A DNA stretch of 34,224 nt from Chloroflexota bacterium (GTDB taxonomy: Bacteria > Chloroflexota > Dehalococcoidia > Lucifugimonadales > UBA1127), in the NCBI GenBank assembly GCA_026713825.1, contig JAPONS010000075.1:1-34224 (forward strand), in the 5' to 3' direction. The notes beneath the pieces were generated by a model, which worked only from the letters and a program-made list of their open reading frames with translations, had not been told where the DNA came from and did not search any database. This document shows positions 1 through 7,523 of the stretch, in pieces (within the stretch, counting starts at the first letter, position 1; every line of letters begins with the position of its first letter). Both the position numbers and the translations under genes were made by a program.

Positions 1-61
1 CCCGCCCCCCGGCGGGGCGGCCCCCCCCCCCCCCCCCCCCCCCGTCCGCCCCCGCTCCCCC
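1..61. other. poly-C low-complexity contig tip
   Basis: This stretch is almost entirely C and G and includes an uninterrupted run of more than 20 C. It interrupts the 5' end of mnmA, whose N-terminal ATP-binding part should lie here. A similar C run occurs near the other end of the window. Homopolymers like this at contig tips are typical of sequencing or assembly artefacts, for example poly-G reads from two-colour chemistry. I do not read any biology into it. Confidence 0.7.
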
Positions 62-1021
62 GTGGAGATGCCAGCCCCCCCCCGCCGCTTCGGCGCTGCC
101 ACCGGCGCCCGCCATTATGTCATCAACGCCGAGCGCGAGTTCCGCTCCGCCGTCATCGACCACTTCCTCGCCGAGTACGAGCGGGGCCGCACGCCCCACC
201 CCTGCATCGCCTGCAATGACATGATCAAGTTCAGCTTCCTCCTCGACCGCGCCCTCGCCATGGACGCGGACGCCATCGCCACCGGCCACTACGCCCGGGC
301 GCAACGCGACGCCGACGGGACCGTGCGGTTACTCAAGGCCGTTGACCCCTCCAAGGACCAGTCCTACGTCCTCTTCGGCCTGCGTCAGGATCAGCTCCGG
401 CGCCTGCTGCTCCCCGTAGGCGACTACGCCAAGTCGGAGTTGCGCGATCTTGCGCGGGAGGCCGGCCTCGGCGTCGCCGACAAGCCCGACAGCCAGGACA
501 TCTGCTTCATCCCAGCCGGCGACTACCGCCAGTTCCTCACCTTGCACCGCGAGGCAACACCCGGCGAGATCGTGAACGTGGATGGCGAGGTCATCGGCGC
601 GCACCAGGGCGTCGACCGCTACACCGTCGGCCAGCGCCGTGGCATCGGCATCGCCAGCGACGCGCCGCTCTACGTCGTGCGCCTGGAGCCGAAGGCGCGC
701 AGGGTCGTCGTCGGCCCTGAGTCCGCCCTCTACGCCCCCGGCCTCGTCGCTGAGGGCGTCAACTGGGTGAAGGGCACGCCGCCCGACGACCCGGTGGAGG
801 CCACGGTCAAGATCCGCTACAAGGCCGCCGAGTCGCCCGCCATAGTCGAGCCCACGGAGAGAGGCGCAAACGTCTGGTTTTCCGACCCCCAGCGTGCAGT
901 CACGCCCGGCCAGGCTGCGGTATTCTACGCGGGGGACGAGCTGCTGGGTGGCGGATTCATTGCCGGGCCCTTGGCGCGCGGCGCAGATGACCCCTCGCAG
1001 CCCGCCCTTACACCAGCGTAA
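62..1021 (+). CDS. mnmA: tRNA-specific 2-thiouridylase MnmA, 5'-truncated
   Basis: MnmA uses ATP and sulfur relayed from a cysteine desulfurase to make 2-thiouridine at wobble position 34 of Lys, Glu and Gln tRNAs in the cytoplasm. Visible motifs are CNDMIKF with the first catalytic Cys (residue 51 of this ORF), ATGHYA (73-78), DSQDICFI with the second catalytic Cys (148), and VGQRRGIG in the central domain. The C-terminal beta-barrel is complete. The N-terminal PP-loop (SGGVDSS-type motif) is missing, so about 80-90 residues are lost to the contig tip. The apparent GTG start at 62 is therefore an artefact, and recognisable homology begins around base 85-100. It heads an operon with the DinB-like gene 9 nt downstream. 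Confidence 0.9.
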   Translation: MEMPAPPRRFGAATGARHYVINAEREFRSAVIDHFLAEYERGRTPHPCIACNDMIKFSFLLDRALAMDADAIATGHYARAQRDADGTVRLLKAVDPSKDQSYVLFGLRQDQLRRLLLPVGDYAKSELRDLAREAGLGVADKPDSQDICFIPAGDYRQFLTLHREATPGEIVNVDGEVIGAHQGVDRYTVGQRRGIGIASDAPLYVVRLEPKARRVVVGPESALYAPGLVAEGVNWVKGTPPDDPVEATVKIRYKAAESPAIVEPTERGANVWFSDPQRAVTPGQAAVFYAGDELLGGGFIAGPLARGADDPSQPALTPA

Positions 1022-1030
1022 GGACGTGCA

Positions 1031-1564
1031 ATGAACGCCATAGATTTCGTGGAAATGGCCGCGACCCAGTCGCGGAACGCAACCCTCTCCCTCGTGTCCA
1101 ACCTCAACCGCGAGCAGCTAACCTGGCGCGCCGGCCCGGAGGCCAACCCCGTCGGCTTCCTCATCTGGCACGTCTTCCGCACCGAGGACCGCTACGTGCG
1201 CCTGCTTACCGGCCAGGAGGAGACCTACACCGCCGACGGCTGGAACGCCGTCTGGAAGCTGCCGGAAACCATCACCGGCGAGCGCGCCGCCCTCACGACG
1301 GGCAACAGCTGGACGTCCGACGAGGTAGGCGAGTTCGACGTGCCCCCGCTGGAGGATCTGCTGGCCTACGGCGAGAAGGTGCGCAGCCGAGCCATGGACA
1401 TGGTCCGCGGCATCGACCCTGGCACCTTGGAAGACGTCCCCAATTCAGAGCGCCCTGAGTGGGTCAAGGCAACCTACCTGCGCTCCATGATCACCCATGA
1501 GTTCGGCCACCAGCAGCAGATGGACTACATAGTGGGGCTGCAGAAGGCAGCGGCCGGCGCATAG
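1031..1564 (+). CDS. DinB-like (DUF664-type) putative metal-dependent protein
   Basis: The 177-aa protein has the DinB/YfiT four-helix-bundle pattern. His47 lies in IWHVFRTED on the second helix, and His156 and His160 lie in HEFGHQQQMDY near the C-terminus. Together these form the three-His metal site typical of the superfamily. Members include bacillithiol or mycothiol transferases and damage-inducible proteins of unknown activity, so the substrate cannot be called. The ATG is preceded by AAGGA at a suitable distance. It sits 9 nt after mnmA and 3 nt before rnhB, so it is co-transcribed with tRNA- and RNA-processing genes, although no functional link is evident. Confidence 0.8.
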   Translation: MNAIDFVEMAATQSRNATLSLVSNLNREQLTWRAGPEANPVGFLIWHVFRTEDRYVRLLTGQEETYTADGWNAVWKLPETITGERAALTTGNSWTSDEVGEFDVPPLEDLLAYGEKVRSRAMDMVRGIDPGTLEDVPNSERPEWVKATYLRSMITHEFGHQQQMDYIVGLQKAAAGA

Positions 1565-1567
1565 CCC

Positions 1568-2203
1568 ATGCCCACCAAGCCAACTTGGTCAGCCGAACGT
1601 CTCCTCTGGAAGCAGGGCTACCTGCGCGTAGCAGGCGTCGACGAGGTCGGGCGCGGCCCCCTCGCTGGCCCCGTCGTAGCCGCAGCCGTCGTCTTCCCGA
1701 GGTCCTTCAACCCACGGAGACTCCCCGGCCTGCGCGACTCCAAGCAGCTCACCGCCGCAGCCCGCGAGCGTCTCGCTCCGCAGGTTCGCCGCCTCGCAGA
1801 GGGAGTGGGCCTCGGCAGCGCGAGCCCTGCGGAGATCGACGCCCTCGGCATAGTTGGGGCCACGGTAACAGCCATGTCCCGCGCCATCAGAGAGCTGCCG
1901 GCGGGCCCGGACCACCTCCTCGTCGACGCCCTCGCCCTTGAGTATGACGGCCTTCACTGCCGCGCCATCGTCCATGGCGACGCGCTCTGCTGCTCCATAG
2001 CCGCCGCCTCCATCGTAGCCAAAGTCGCCCGCGACGCCCTTATGGACGAGCTGGACGCCCTCTACCCCGGCTACGGCCTCTCCCGGCACAAGGGCTACCC
2101 AACGCCGGAGCACCTCTCGGTGTTGGAGCGCCTCGGCCCGACGCCCCTCCACCGGCGCAGCTTCGCACCCGTACGGCGGCTGCTGGAGGCCGAAGTTGCC
2201 TAG
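1568..2203 (+). CDS. rnhB: ribonuclease HII
   Basis: RNase HII cleaves the RNA strand of RNA-DNA hybrids and removes single misincorporated ribonucleotides. The 211-aa length is normal. The hallmark VDEVGRGPLAGPVV at residues 24-37 supplies acidic residues Asp25 and Glu26. DSKQL, SIVAKVARD and the YGLSRHKGYPT segment follow in the usual order. The ATG lies 3 nt after the stop of the DinB-like gene. The 3' end overlaps yraN by 8 nt, a common rnhB-yraN pairing. Confidence 0.96.
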   Translation: MPTKPTWSAERLLWKQGYLRVAGVDEVGRGPLAGPVVAAAVVFPRSFNPRRLPGLRDSKQLTAAARERLAPQVRRLAEGVGLGSASPAEIDALGIVGATVTAMSRAIRELPAGPDHLLVDALALEYDGLHCRAIVHGDALCCSIAAASIVAKVARDALMDELDALYPGYGLSRHKGYPTPEHLSVLERLGPTPLHRRSFAPVRRLLEAEVA

Positions 2204-2576
2204 CAGCCGTACAAAGCTGGGGACAGCCGGCGAGGGCATCGCGCGCCGTCACCTTGAGGAGCTTGGCTACGAGCTGCGGGAGGCCAATTACCGATGCCGT
2301 TGGGGAGAGGTCGACCTGGTGATGGAATATGAGGGTGCCGTCGTCTTTGTGGAGGTGCGCACCAAGCGCAGTACCGCCTTCGGCACGCCTGAGGAGTCCG
2401 TCACCGCGACCAAGCGCCGCCGCCTGACCGCCACCGCCTACACCTACCTGCAGGAGCATGATCTCGACGTGCCCTTCCAGATTGATCTGGTCGCCATCAC
2501 GGTCAACGCGCGAGGAGAGGTGGCGCGTGTCACCCACTTGGAGAACGTGGTCACGGAGGACATGACAGTCGACTGA
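2196..2576 (+). CDS. yraN: YraN family (UPF0102) putative endonuclease
   Basis: The 126-aa UPF0102 protein has a predicted Holliday-junction-resolvase-like PD-(D/E)XK fold. The motif GEVDLV (Glu38, Asp40) is followed by VFVEVR (Glu53) and a conserved basic segment. The precise activity of the family is unsettled. The start is TTG at 2196, inside the end of rnhB. GGAGG at 2185-2189 sits 6 nt upstream and fits this start, giving an 8-nt overlap and likely translational coupling. It ends 5 nt before the convergent ABC permease gene, with no obvious strong terminator between them. Confidence 0.88.
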   Translation: MPSSRTKLGTAGEGIARRHLEELGYELREANYRCRWGEVDLVMEYEGAVVFVEVRTKRSTAFGTPEESVTATKRRRLTATAYTYLQEHDLDVPFQIDLVAITVNARGEVARVTHLENVVTEDMTVD

Positions 2577-2581
2577 CGCGC

Positions 2582-3412
2582 TTACCGCACCAGGTCCTTC
2601 CGCCGGAACACCAGGACAGCCGACACGGTCGTCACGGCGAACACCCCGACGTAGACGCCGACGCCCGCCCAGTTGATCGCTCCCTCGGCGAGCACCTGCA
2701 GCGAGTCATAGTAGTAGAAGAGCGAGACGTACTTCAGCCAGCCCACGGCCTCGATTGCCGAGCCCAGCACGTTCACGAAGTAGGTCAGCGCCGTCAACAC
2801 CCCCGCCGCCGCCAGCGAGCGCCCCGGGTCCAGCGACACGCAGGACGCCAGTGTCGAGTAGCCGGCAATGGCGGCCACCAGCAGGAAGGACACGGCATGC
2901 ACAGCAATGACGTTGGACACGCTGGCGTCCTCGCCAATAGTGAGCCCGCCCAACAGGACAGCTATCGTCGAAAACGCTGTGGCTATGAGGGCTAGTGTCA
3001 AGAACCCGGACAGCTTGCTCAGAAGGAAGGTGGTACGCTCCACCGGCTGCGAAAGCACCACGTCCAGCGTGCCGCGCTCCACTTCCTTGGACACCAGCCC
3101 GCCGCAGTACACCACGGCGTAGATGCCCAGCAGCAACGGCAGCCACGAGATGTACTCGATGTTCAGGTATCCCACGTAGGTGAATGCTCCGGCTTGAAAG
3201 ATCAACGCGGACTCGTCCGGCCCCTGGATGCCCATGGCAGCCTTCAACTGCTCGGGCATGGCGTCCAGGTATTCCTCAAAATTGACGCCGGTGTTTCCCA
3301 GCGATGGGTAAATCCAGACCACCAGCAGCGCCCACAAAACGAGAACCACGCTCCACGACACCACGCCGACCTTCGCCAACGTCAGGACGTTGCGGTAGAT
3401 GGACGCGCTCAT
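2582..3412 (-). CDS. ABC-2 type transporter permease
   Basis: The 276-aa integral membrane protein has one N-terminal transmembrane helix (about 15-35), a polar extracellular segment (about 38-75), and then about five more helices. The segment KEVERGTLDVVLSQPVER between the second and third hydrophobic stretches is the typical ABC-2 coupling region. It forms the channel of the exporter with the ATPase encoded immediately upstream. The two genes overlap by 4 nt (ATGA), indicating translational coupling. The substrate cannot be deduced; the family exports drugs, polysaccharides or lipids, and relatives are often annotated as antibiotic exporters. Confidence 0.87.
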   Translation of the reverse strand: MSASIYRNVLTLAKVGVVSWSVVLVLWALLVVWIYPSLGNTGVNFEEYLDAMPEQLKAAMGIQGPDESALIFQAGAFTYVGYLNIEYISWLPLLLGIYAVVYCGGLVSKEVERGTLDVVLSQPVERTTFLLSKLSGFLTLALIATAFSTIAVLLGGLTIGEDASVSNVIAVHAVSFLLVAAIAGYSTLASCVSLDPGRSLAAAGVLTALTYFVNVLGSAIEAVGWLKYVSLFYYYDSLQVLAEGAINWAGVGVYVGVFAVTTVSAVLVFRRKDLVR

Positions 3413-4302
3413 GCCTCACCTCCGTCGCCCGTGTAGAAGCGCGTGAACGTGTCCTCCAGGCTCGCTTCCGGGAAGACGACGTCCTCCAGCGGCAGTGTGG
3501 CAAGATGGCCGATGAGCGCGCCGACGTGGCCTGCAACCTGCAGCTCGGCTCGGCGCCCCTCGCAGGCGACGACGGTTACGCCGTCGAGCACGAAGTCCTC
3601 CGCCCAGGCGTCGCGTGACAGGGTGACCTCCATGCGGCGCACCTGCTGCCGGTGCAGATCGTCCACGTCCAGCGTCGCGGCGAGCACGCCCTCGCGGATG
3701 ATGCCGACGCGGTCACAAAGCCGGTCGACCTCGCTGAGGACGTGGGACGAAAAGAACACCGTCACGCCCCGGTCGCGCTCCTCCAGCAGCAGCTTGAAGA
3801 ACTCCTGCTGCACCAGCGGGTCGAGGCCGCTGGTGGGCTCGTCCAGAATGAGCACCCGCGGGCTGTGGGCGAGCGCCTGCACGATGGCCAGCTTCTGCCG
3901 ATTCCCATGCGAGTAGTGCTTCACCGGCCGGTCCAGGTCTAGTCCGATGCGCTCCGCGACCTCGTCGCCGCGATGGTGTGCGCCGTTGTGGTGGCTCTGC
4001 ATGAGCGCAAGGTGCGCCCGGCCGGACAGGCTCTCGTAGAAGGCTGAATCGCTGGACACCACGCCGCACGCGCGCCGCACGGCCAGGGACTCGGCGGCAA
4101 CGTCCTTGCCGAGCACCGACGCGCTGCCGCTGGTCGGCTGCAGCAGGTTCAGCAGCAGCCGGATGGTCGTCGTCTTGCCCGCGCCGTTGGGCCCGAGGAA
4201 GCCGAAGACCTCGCCCTCACGCACCTGAAGGTCGAGGCCCATCACGCCGCGGCTCGCCCCGTAGTACTTGGTCAGGCCATGTGTCTCGATTGCGTTGCCC
4301 AC
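3409..4302 (-). CDS. ABC transporter ATP-binding protein (ABC-2 partner)
   Basis: The 297-aa ATPase has Walker A GPNGAGKT at residues 37-44, a signature region YSHGNRQKL in place of a canonical LSGGQ, Walker B LILDEPTSGLDP, and the switch His in SSHVLSEVDRL. The C-terminal domain after about residue 215 is the regulatory extension common in this subfamily. The degenerate signature matches the YSxGxxQR form typical of drug or antibiotic exporters. The start is GTG at 4302, preceded by a GAGAGGA-like SD. It is the first gene of the two-gene exporter operon and is divergent from the coiled-coil gene at 4431. Confidence 0.93.
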   Translation of the reverse strand: MGNAIETHGLTKYYGASRGVMGLDLQVREGEVFGFLGPNGAGKTTTIRLLLNLLQPTSGSASVLGKDVAAESLAVRRACGVVSSDSAFYESLSGRAHLALMQSHHNGAHHRGDEVAERIGLDLDRPVKHYSHGNRQKLAIVQALAHSPRVLILDEPTSGLDPLVQQEFFKLLLEERDRGVTVFFSSHVLSEVDRLCDRVGIIREGVLAATLDVDDLHRQQVRRMEVTLSRDAWAEDFVLDGVTVVACEGRRAELQVAGHVGALIGHLATLPLEDVVFPEASLEDTFTRFYTGDGGEA

Positions 4303-4430
4303 ATGCGTCCTCTCGCGCGAGCGCCTCCGCCGCGCCCCGTATTATTGTAGCGCGGCGAGGCCCCGTTCACGTGCGTTGACAGTCGGCCCGCCCCCTCCGG
4401 GAATAGAGTCACACTACGGAAAGGATACCC
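4303..4430. promoter_or_regulatory. divergent promoter region between ABC operon and coiled-coil gene
   Basis: The plus strand has a perfect TTGACA at 4376-4381, but only a weak -10 about 18-19 nt downstream (around GGAATAG, 4400-4406). On the minus strand TACAAT (4349-4344) is a good -10 for the ABC operon, without a convincing -35. AAGGAT about 7 nt before 4431 serves as SD of the plus-strand gene. Both promoters are inferred by eye. Confidence 0.4.
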
Positions 4431-4718
4431 ATGACCACCCAAGACGACAGCGTTCCCAGGTACTTCGCAGACTTCGTGCAGGAGAACGCGCGCCAGCACC
4501 AGGAGCTGGGCGACCGCATCAGTGGCGTGGAGACTACTCTGGGTAACCGTATCAGCGGTGTGGAGACTAATCTTGGCAACCGCATCGGCGATGTGGAGAC
4601 TAATCTTGGCAGCCGCATCGGCGGTGTGGAAGGTGAGCTCCGCATCATCAAGGCGCTGGCAGTGGGGATCTTCATCGCCGTGGGCGCGGCCGCCGTCAAG
4701 TACCTCTTCGGCTTGTAG
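4431..4718 (+). CDS. small tail-anchored coiled-coil protein with four hendecad repeats
   Basis: The 95-aa protein is of unknown function. Residues 26-69 are four consecutive 11-residue repeats of the form LGxRIxxVExx. Hydrophobic Leu, Ile and Val occupy positions 1, 5 and 8 of each unit, the spacing expected of a hendecad coiled coil. At the DNA level this is a 33-bp tandem repeat. Residues 73-92 form one hydrophobic helix (IIKALAVGIFIAVGAAAVKY) at the C-terminus, so the coiled coil is probably anchored to the membrane by its tail. The gene is monocistronic with a plausible SD. Low divergence between repeats suggests recent duplication. Confidence 0.75.
   Translation: MTTQDDSVPRYFADFVQENARQHQELGDRISGVETTLGNRISGVETNLGNRIGDVETNLGSRIGGVEGELRIIKALAVGIFIAVGAAAVKYLFGL
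4506..4637 (+). repeat. 33-bp tandem repeat, four units, in coding sequence
   Basis: Four in-frame 33-nt units encode LGxRIxxVExx repeats. The first three differ at only a few bases. Unit boundaries are 4506, 4539, 4572 and 4605. Because the unit is a multiple of three, copy-number change would lengthen or shorten the coiled coil without a frameshift. Confidence 0.85.
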
Positions 4719-4733
4719 TTCCCCCACACTCCC

Positions 4734-4753
4734 ATATCGGCGCAGGCCGATAT
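4734..4753 (+). repeat. dispersed palindrome, copy A (diverged)
   Basis: ATATCGGC (4734-4741) and GCCGATAT (4746-4753) form a perfect 8-bp stem, followed by CTAGAA. It matches the family consensus ATACCGGC-N4-GCCGGTAT-CCAGAA seen at four other sites in this window. Here both arms carry matching changes (C to T and G to A), so pairing is kept. It lies between the coiled-coil gene and glyQS and may end the upstream transcript, though no T-tract follows. Confidence 0.75.
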
Positions 4754-4854
4754 CTAGAAGGCCATCCCCGCCGCCCCCATAGCTTTACATCACCCGCTCG
4801 CGTTGCTACGCTTTTTCTGGTCCCGTACCCATATTCAGCCCCTCGGAGGCAGCT

Positions 4855-6195
4855 GTGTCTGACGCCCCCCGTGCCGTGACCATGGACAAGATCGTCTCGC
4901 TCTGCAAGCGGCGGGGCTTCGTCTTCCCCGGCAGCGAGATCTACGGCGGCCTCGCCAACGCCTGGGACTACGGCCCCATGGGCGTCGAGCTCAAGCGCAA
5001 CGTCAAGGAGGCCTGGTGGCGCGACGTCGTGCGGCGGCGGGAGGATGTCGTCGGGCTGGAAGCCGCCATCATGATGAACCCCGCCGTATGGGAGGCCTCG
5101 GGCCACCTTGCCGGCTTCACCGACCCCCTCGTCGAGTGCCGAGCCTGCCATCACCGCTTCCGCGCCGACCACGTCGAGTCCTCCGAGTGCCCGGACTGCG
5201 GCGGCGCCCTCGGCGACGCCCGCCAGTTCAACCTGATGCTCAAGACCTTCCTCGGCGCCGTCGAGGACACGGCCAGCACGGTGTACATGCGCCCGGAGAC
5301 GGCGCAGGGCATGTTTGTGAACTTCCTGAACGTGCAGACCGCCACCCGCAAGAAGCTGCCCTTTGGCATCGCGCAGATAGGCAAGTCCTTCCGTAACGAG
5401 ATCACCCCCGGCAACTTCATCTTCCGCACCCGAGAGTTCGAGCAGATGGAGATGGAGTTCTTCGTCCAGCCCGGCGAGGACGACGAGTGGCACGCGTTCT
5501 GGATACAGGAGCGCCTGGACTGGTACGTGCGCCACGGCGTCCGCGAGGAGAACCTCCGCCTGCGCCCGCACGACGCCGACGAGCTCTCGCACTACTCCAA
5601 GGCCACCACGGACATCGAGTACCTCTTCCCGTGGGGGTGGGCGGAGCTCGAGGGCATCGCCAACCGCACGGACTTTGACCTGCGGCAGCACTCGGAGCAC
5701 AGCGGCGCGCGGCTCACCTACTTCGACAACGACACCAACCAGCACGTCACGCCCTACGTCATCGAGCCGGCCAGCGGCGTCGACCGCGCGGCCCTCGCCT
5801 TCCTCGTCGACGCCTACGACGAGGAGGAGGTCGGCGGCGAGGCCGCCGGCGCCGGCGCCGGTGAGGCCCGCGTCGTGCTGCGGTTCCACCCCCGCATCGC
5901 GCCCGTGCAGGCCGCCGTGCTGCCCCTCAGCCGCAACGCCCGCCTCACCCCCCTCGCCCGCGAGGTCTTCGCCGCCCTCGTGGACGACGGCCGCTGGCGC
6001 GTCGAATACGACGACGCCCAGAGCATCGGCCGCCGCTACCGCCGCTTCGATGAGGTCGGCGCCCCCCTCTGCATCACCGTAGACTTCGACTCCCTCGACG
6101 ACAACCAGGTCACCATCCGCAACCGCGACACGCTGCTCCAGGAGCGCATCGCCATCCCGGACCTCCCCGCCGCATTGGCGGCGCGCCTGGGATAG
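4855..6195 (+). CDS. glyQS: glycyl-tRNA synthetase, single-chain (dimeric) type
   Basis: This class II aminoacyl-tRNA synthetase charges tRNA-Gly in the cytoplasm. The N-terminus has [20 protein letters not shown], the signature of the alpha2 type. A zinc-ribbon-like CxxC pair follows (CRACHHRF and CPDCGG, about residues 95-120). Motif 2 is [25 protein letters not shown] and motif 3 lies around EPASGVDRA. The C-terminal anticodon-binding domain ends with QERIAIPDL. The length of 446 aa is usual. A run rich in Ala, Gly and Glu (about 328-340) links the two domains. The start is GTG at 4855 with GGAGG at 4845-4849, 5 nt upstream. Confidence 0.96.
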   Translation: MSDAPRAVTMDKIVSLCKRRGFVFPGSEIYGGLANAWDYGPMGVELKRNVKEAWWRDVVRRREDVVGLEAAIMMNPAVWEASGHLAGFTDPLVECRACHHRFRADHVESSECPDCGGALGDARQFNLMLKTFLGAVEDTASTVYMRPETAQGMFVNFLNVQTATRKKLPFGIAQIGKSFRNEITPGNFIFRTREFEQMEMEFFVQPGEDDEWHAFWIQERLDWYVRHGVREENLRLRPHDADELSHYSKATTDIEYLFPWGWAELEGIANRTDFDLRQHSEHSGARLTYFDNDTNQHVTPYVIEPASGVDRAALAFLVDAYDEEEVGGEAAGAGAGEARVVLRFHPRIAPVQAAVLPLSRNARLTPLAREVFAALVDDGRWRVEYDDAQSIGRRYRRFDEVGAPLCITVDFDSLDDNQVTIRNRDTLLQERIAIPDLPAALAARLG

Positions 6196-6348
6196 GGGGC
6201 GCGCACCCCTTCTGGCCTTCCCCATGAATGCGGAATGGACAAAGCTGGGTGTGGCGCGCACGAACTGATTAGCAATCCCTATCTGTACATGAGCGATAAT
6301 TCATACGTGGACAGATACGCAAGACGAACTCTTCTGCGATCTGGAAAA

Positions 6349-6387
6349 CAATTCGTATCTGGAAATCGCCTTTCCAGATACGAATTG
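6349..6387. repeat. perfect 17-bp inverted repeat
   Basis: CAATTCGTATCTGGAAA (6349-6365) and its exact reverse complement (6371-6387) flank the 5-nt loop TCGCC. A third copy of the inner ATCTGGAAA lies in direct orientation at 6339-6347. No T-tract follows, so a simple intrinsic terminator is unlikely. It could be an operator, a recombination or mobile-element end, or a structured RNA. Confidence 0.85.
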
Positions 6388-6609
6388 AATCCGCGATCAA
6401 TTCCGTAGCTGCACCGTTCGTCCGGGGGCCTGCAGCGGTATTCGTAACCAGGGTGAGTGCGGTTTCCATGGAGTGAGGGTAGCGAGGGGCGGAGCGCAGG
6501 GGCAAGGGGGCTGTGTCAGGGTGTGGGCAAAACCCGCGCCCACCCCGCCGTTGGCCCCGAGCCCGTCCAAGGGCGCCCTGTTCCCCGAAAAACCGGCATG
6601 TCCGCCCCA

Positions 6610-6655
6610 TTGACACACCCTGCGCGGGTCCTTATGGTATAGAACAACTATTCTA
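6610..6655 (+). promoter_or_regulatory. promoter and palindromic operator of R-M operon
   Basis: TTGACA (6610-6615) is followed after 17 nt by TATGGT (6633-6638), a good sigma-70-type promoter. The inverted repeat TAGAA-N6-TTCTA (6640-6655) covers the expected start of transcription, where a repressor would block initiation. Its core GAAC-N4-ATTC is close to the GAAC-N4-GTTC box of Gram-positive-type LexA. No controller (C) protein gene is seen, so the regulator would be encoded elsewhere. Confidence 0.65.
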
Positions 6656-6701
6656 GGAATGAGTAGGCGCAGAGAGGGTGCCTATCGACGCGGGGGTTTA
6701 G

Positions 6702-7523
6702 ATGTCACACGCTACGCTTCTCTTGGGAGACTCCCGGACGGAATTGAAGGCCCTTGATTCAGATTCCGTCGATCTTGTTTTCACTTCGCCCCCCTATGCC
6801 AACCAGCGAGCCTCTACATATGGCGGCATCAAGCCTCAAGAGTACGTAGAGTGGTTGCTGCCTATAGTGGACGAGTTGTATCGCGTCCTCAAGCCCACCG
6901 GCACCTTTGTCCTCAACATCAAGGAACCGGCCATAGACGGCGAGCGGCATACGTGTGTGCTTGAGCTCATACTCGCAATGCGTTACCGCGGGTGGCTGTG
7001 GACAGAGGAGTTTATCTGGCACAAGAAGAATTGCTACCCGGGCAAATGGCCCAATCGCTTTCGGGATGCGTGGGAGAGGCTTCTGCAGTTCAACAAGCAC
7101 CGCCAGTTCAAAATGAACCAAGAAGCTGTCATGGTGCCAGTTGGGGACTGGTACGAGGACCGCATGCGGAATCTCAGTGAGACCGATCGCGTGCGAGACG
7201 AGTCAAAGGTTGGAAGTGGCTTTGGCAAGAAGGTGGAGAACTGGTTGGGCCGCGACAAGGTCTATCCCACGAACGTACTCCACGGCGCAACCGAGTGTGG
7301 CAATCGCAATCACAGCGCGGTGTTCCCCTCCTGGCTGCCTGAGTGGTTTATTGATTTGTTCACCGATCCCGGTGATGTTGTCTTGGACCCATTCGCCGGT
7401 TCCGGCACTACGTTGCTCGCGTCGCTTGACAAAGGACGTGATGCAATTGGCGTTGAGATATATGAGCCTTACTACCGTAAGCTACAGGAAGAATTGGGGC
7501 ATCAAGTGAGATTGGCCCTATGA
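6702..7523 (+). CDS. DNA methyltransferase, beta-class, probably N4-cytosine
   Basis: The 273-aa S-adenosylmethionine-dependent DNA methyltransferase of a type II restriction-modification system. The catalytic motif IV TSPPY (28-32) is N-terminal and the AdoMet-binding motif I DPFAGSGTT (229-237) is C-terminal, the beta-class order. SPPY is more usual in N4-cytosine enzymes, while N6-adenine enzymes mostly have DPPY, so m4C is favoured but not proven. The central target-recognition part (about 110-215) is distinct, so the recognition sequence cannot be read. The ATG follows a GGGGG SD. Its last bases overlap the endonuclease start (ATGA at 7520). Base composition is visibly less GC-rich than flanking genes, consistent with transfer. 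Confidence 0.9.
   Translation: MSHATLLLGDSRTELKALDSDSVDLVFTSPPYANQRASTYGGIKPQEYVEWLLPIVDELYRVLKPTGTFVLNIKEPAIDGERHTCVLELILAMRYRGWLWTEEFIWHKKNCYPGKWPNRFRDAWERLLQFNKHRQFKMNQEAVMVPVGDWYEDRMRNLSETDRVRDESKVGSGFGKKVENWLGRDKVYPTNVLHGATECGNRNHSAVFPSWLPEWFIDLFTDPGDVVLDPFAGSGTTLLASLDKGRDAIGVEIYEPYYRKLQEELGHQVRLAL

Larger units (their letters stand above)
6196..6701. other. 506-bp intergenic region at edge of restriction-modification island
   Basis: I see no credible gene on either strand. The left half (about 6240-6420) is AT-richer and holds a perfect 17-bp inverted repeat with a further half-site. The middle (about 6430-6600) is GC-rich and without recognised features apart from a small GTGGGC/GCCCAC hairpin near 6520-6550. 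The right end carries the promoter and palindrome of the methyltransferase operon. A minus-strand reading frame across this region has no family features and runs through the inverted repeat. Confidence 0.7.

Noticed and set aside
4696-6261. Long minus-strand open frame opposite glyQS
   Set aside because: It is a GC-rich shadow frame with Val/Ala/Glu-rich low complexity and no motifs; the plus strand encodes a clear synthetase.
6269-6616. Minus-strand 115-codon frame in the intergenic region before the methyltransferase
   Set aside because: It reads through the 17-bp inverted repeat and GC-rich filler, has no SD and resembles no protein.
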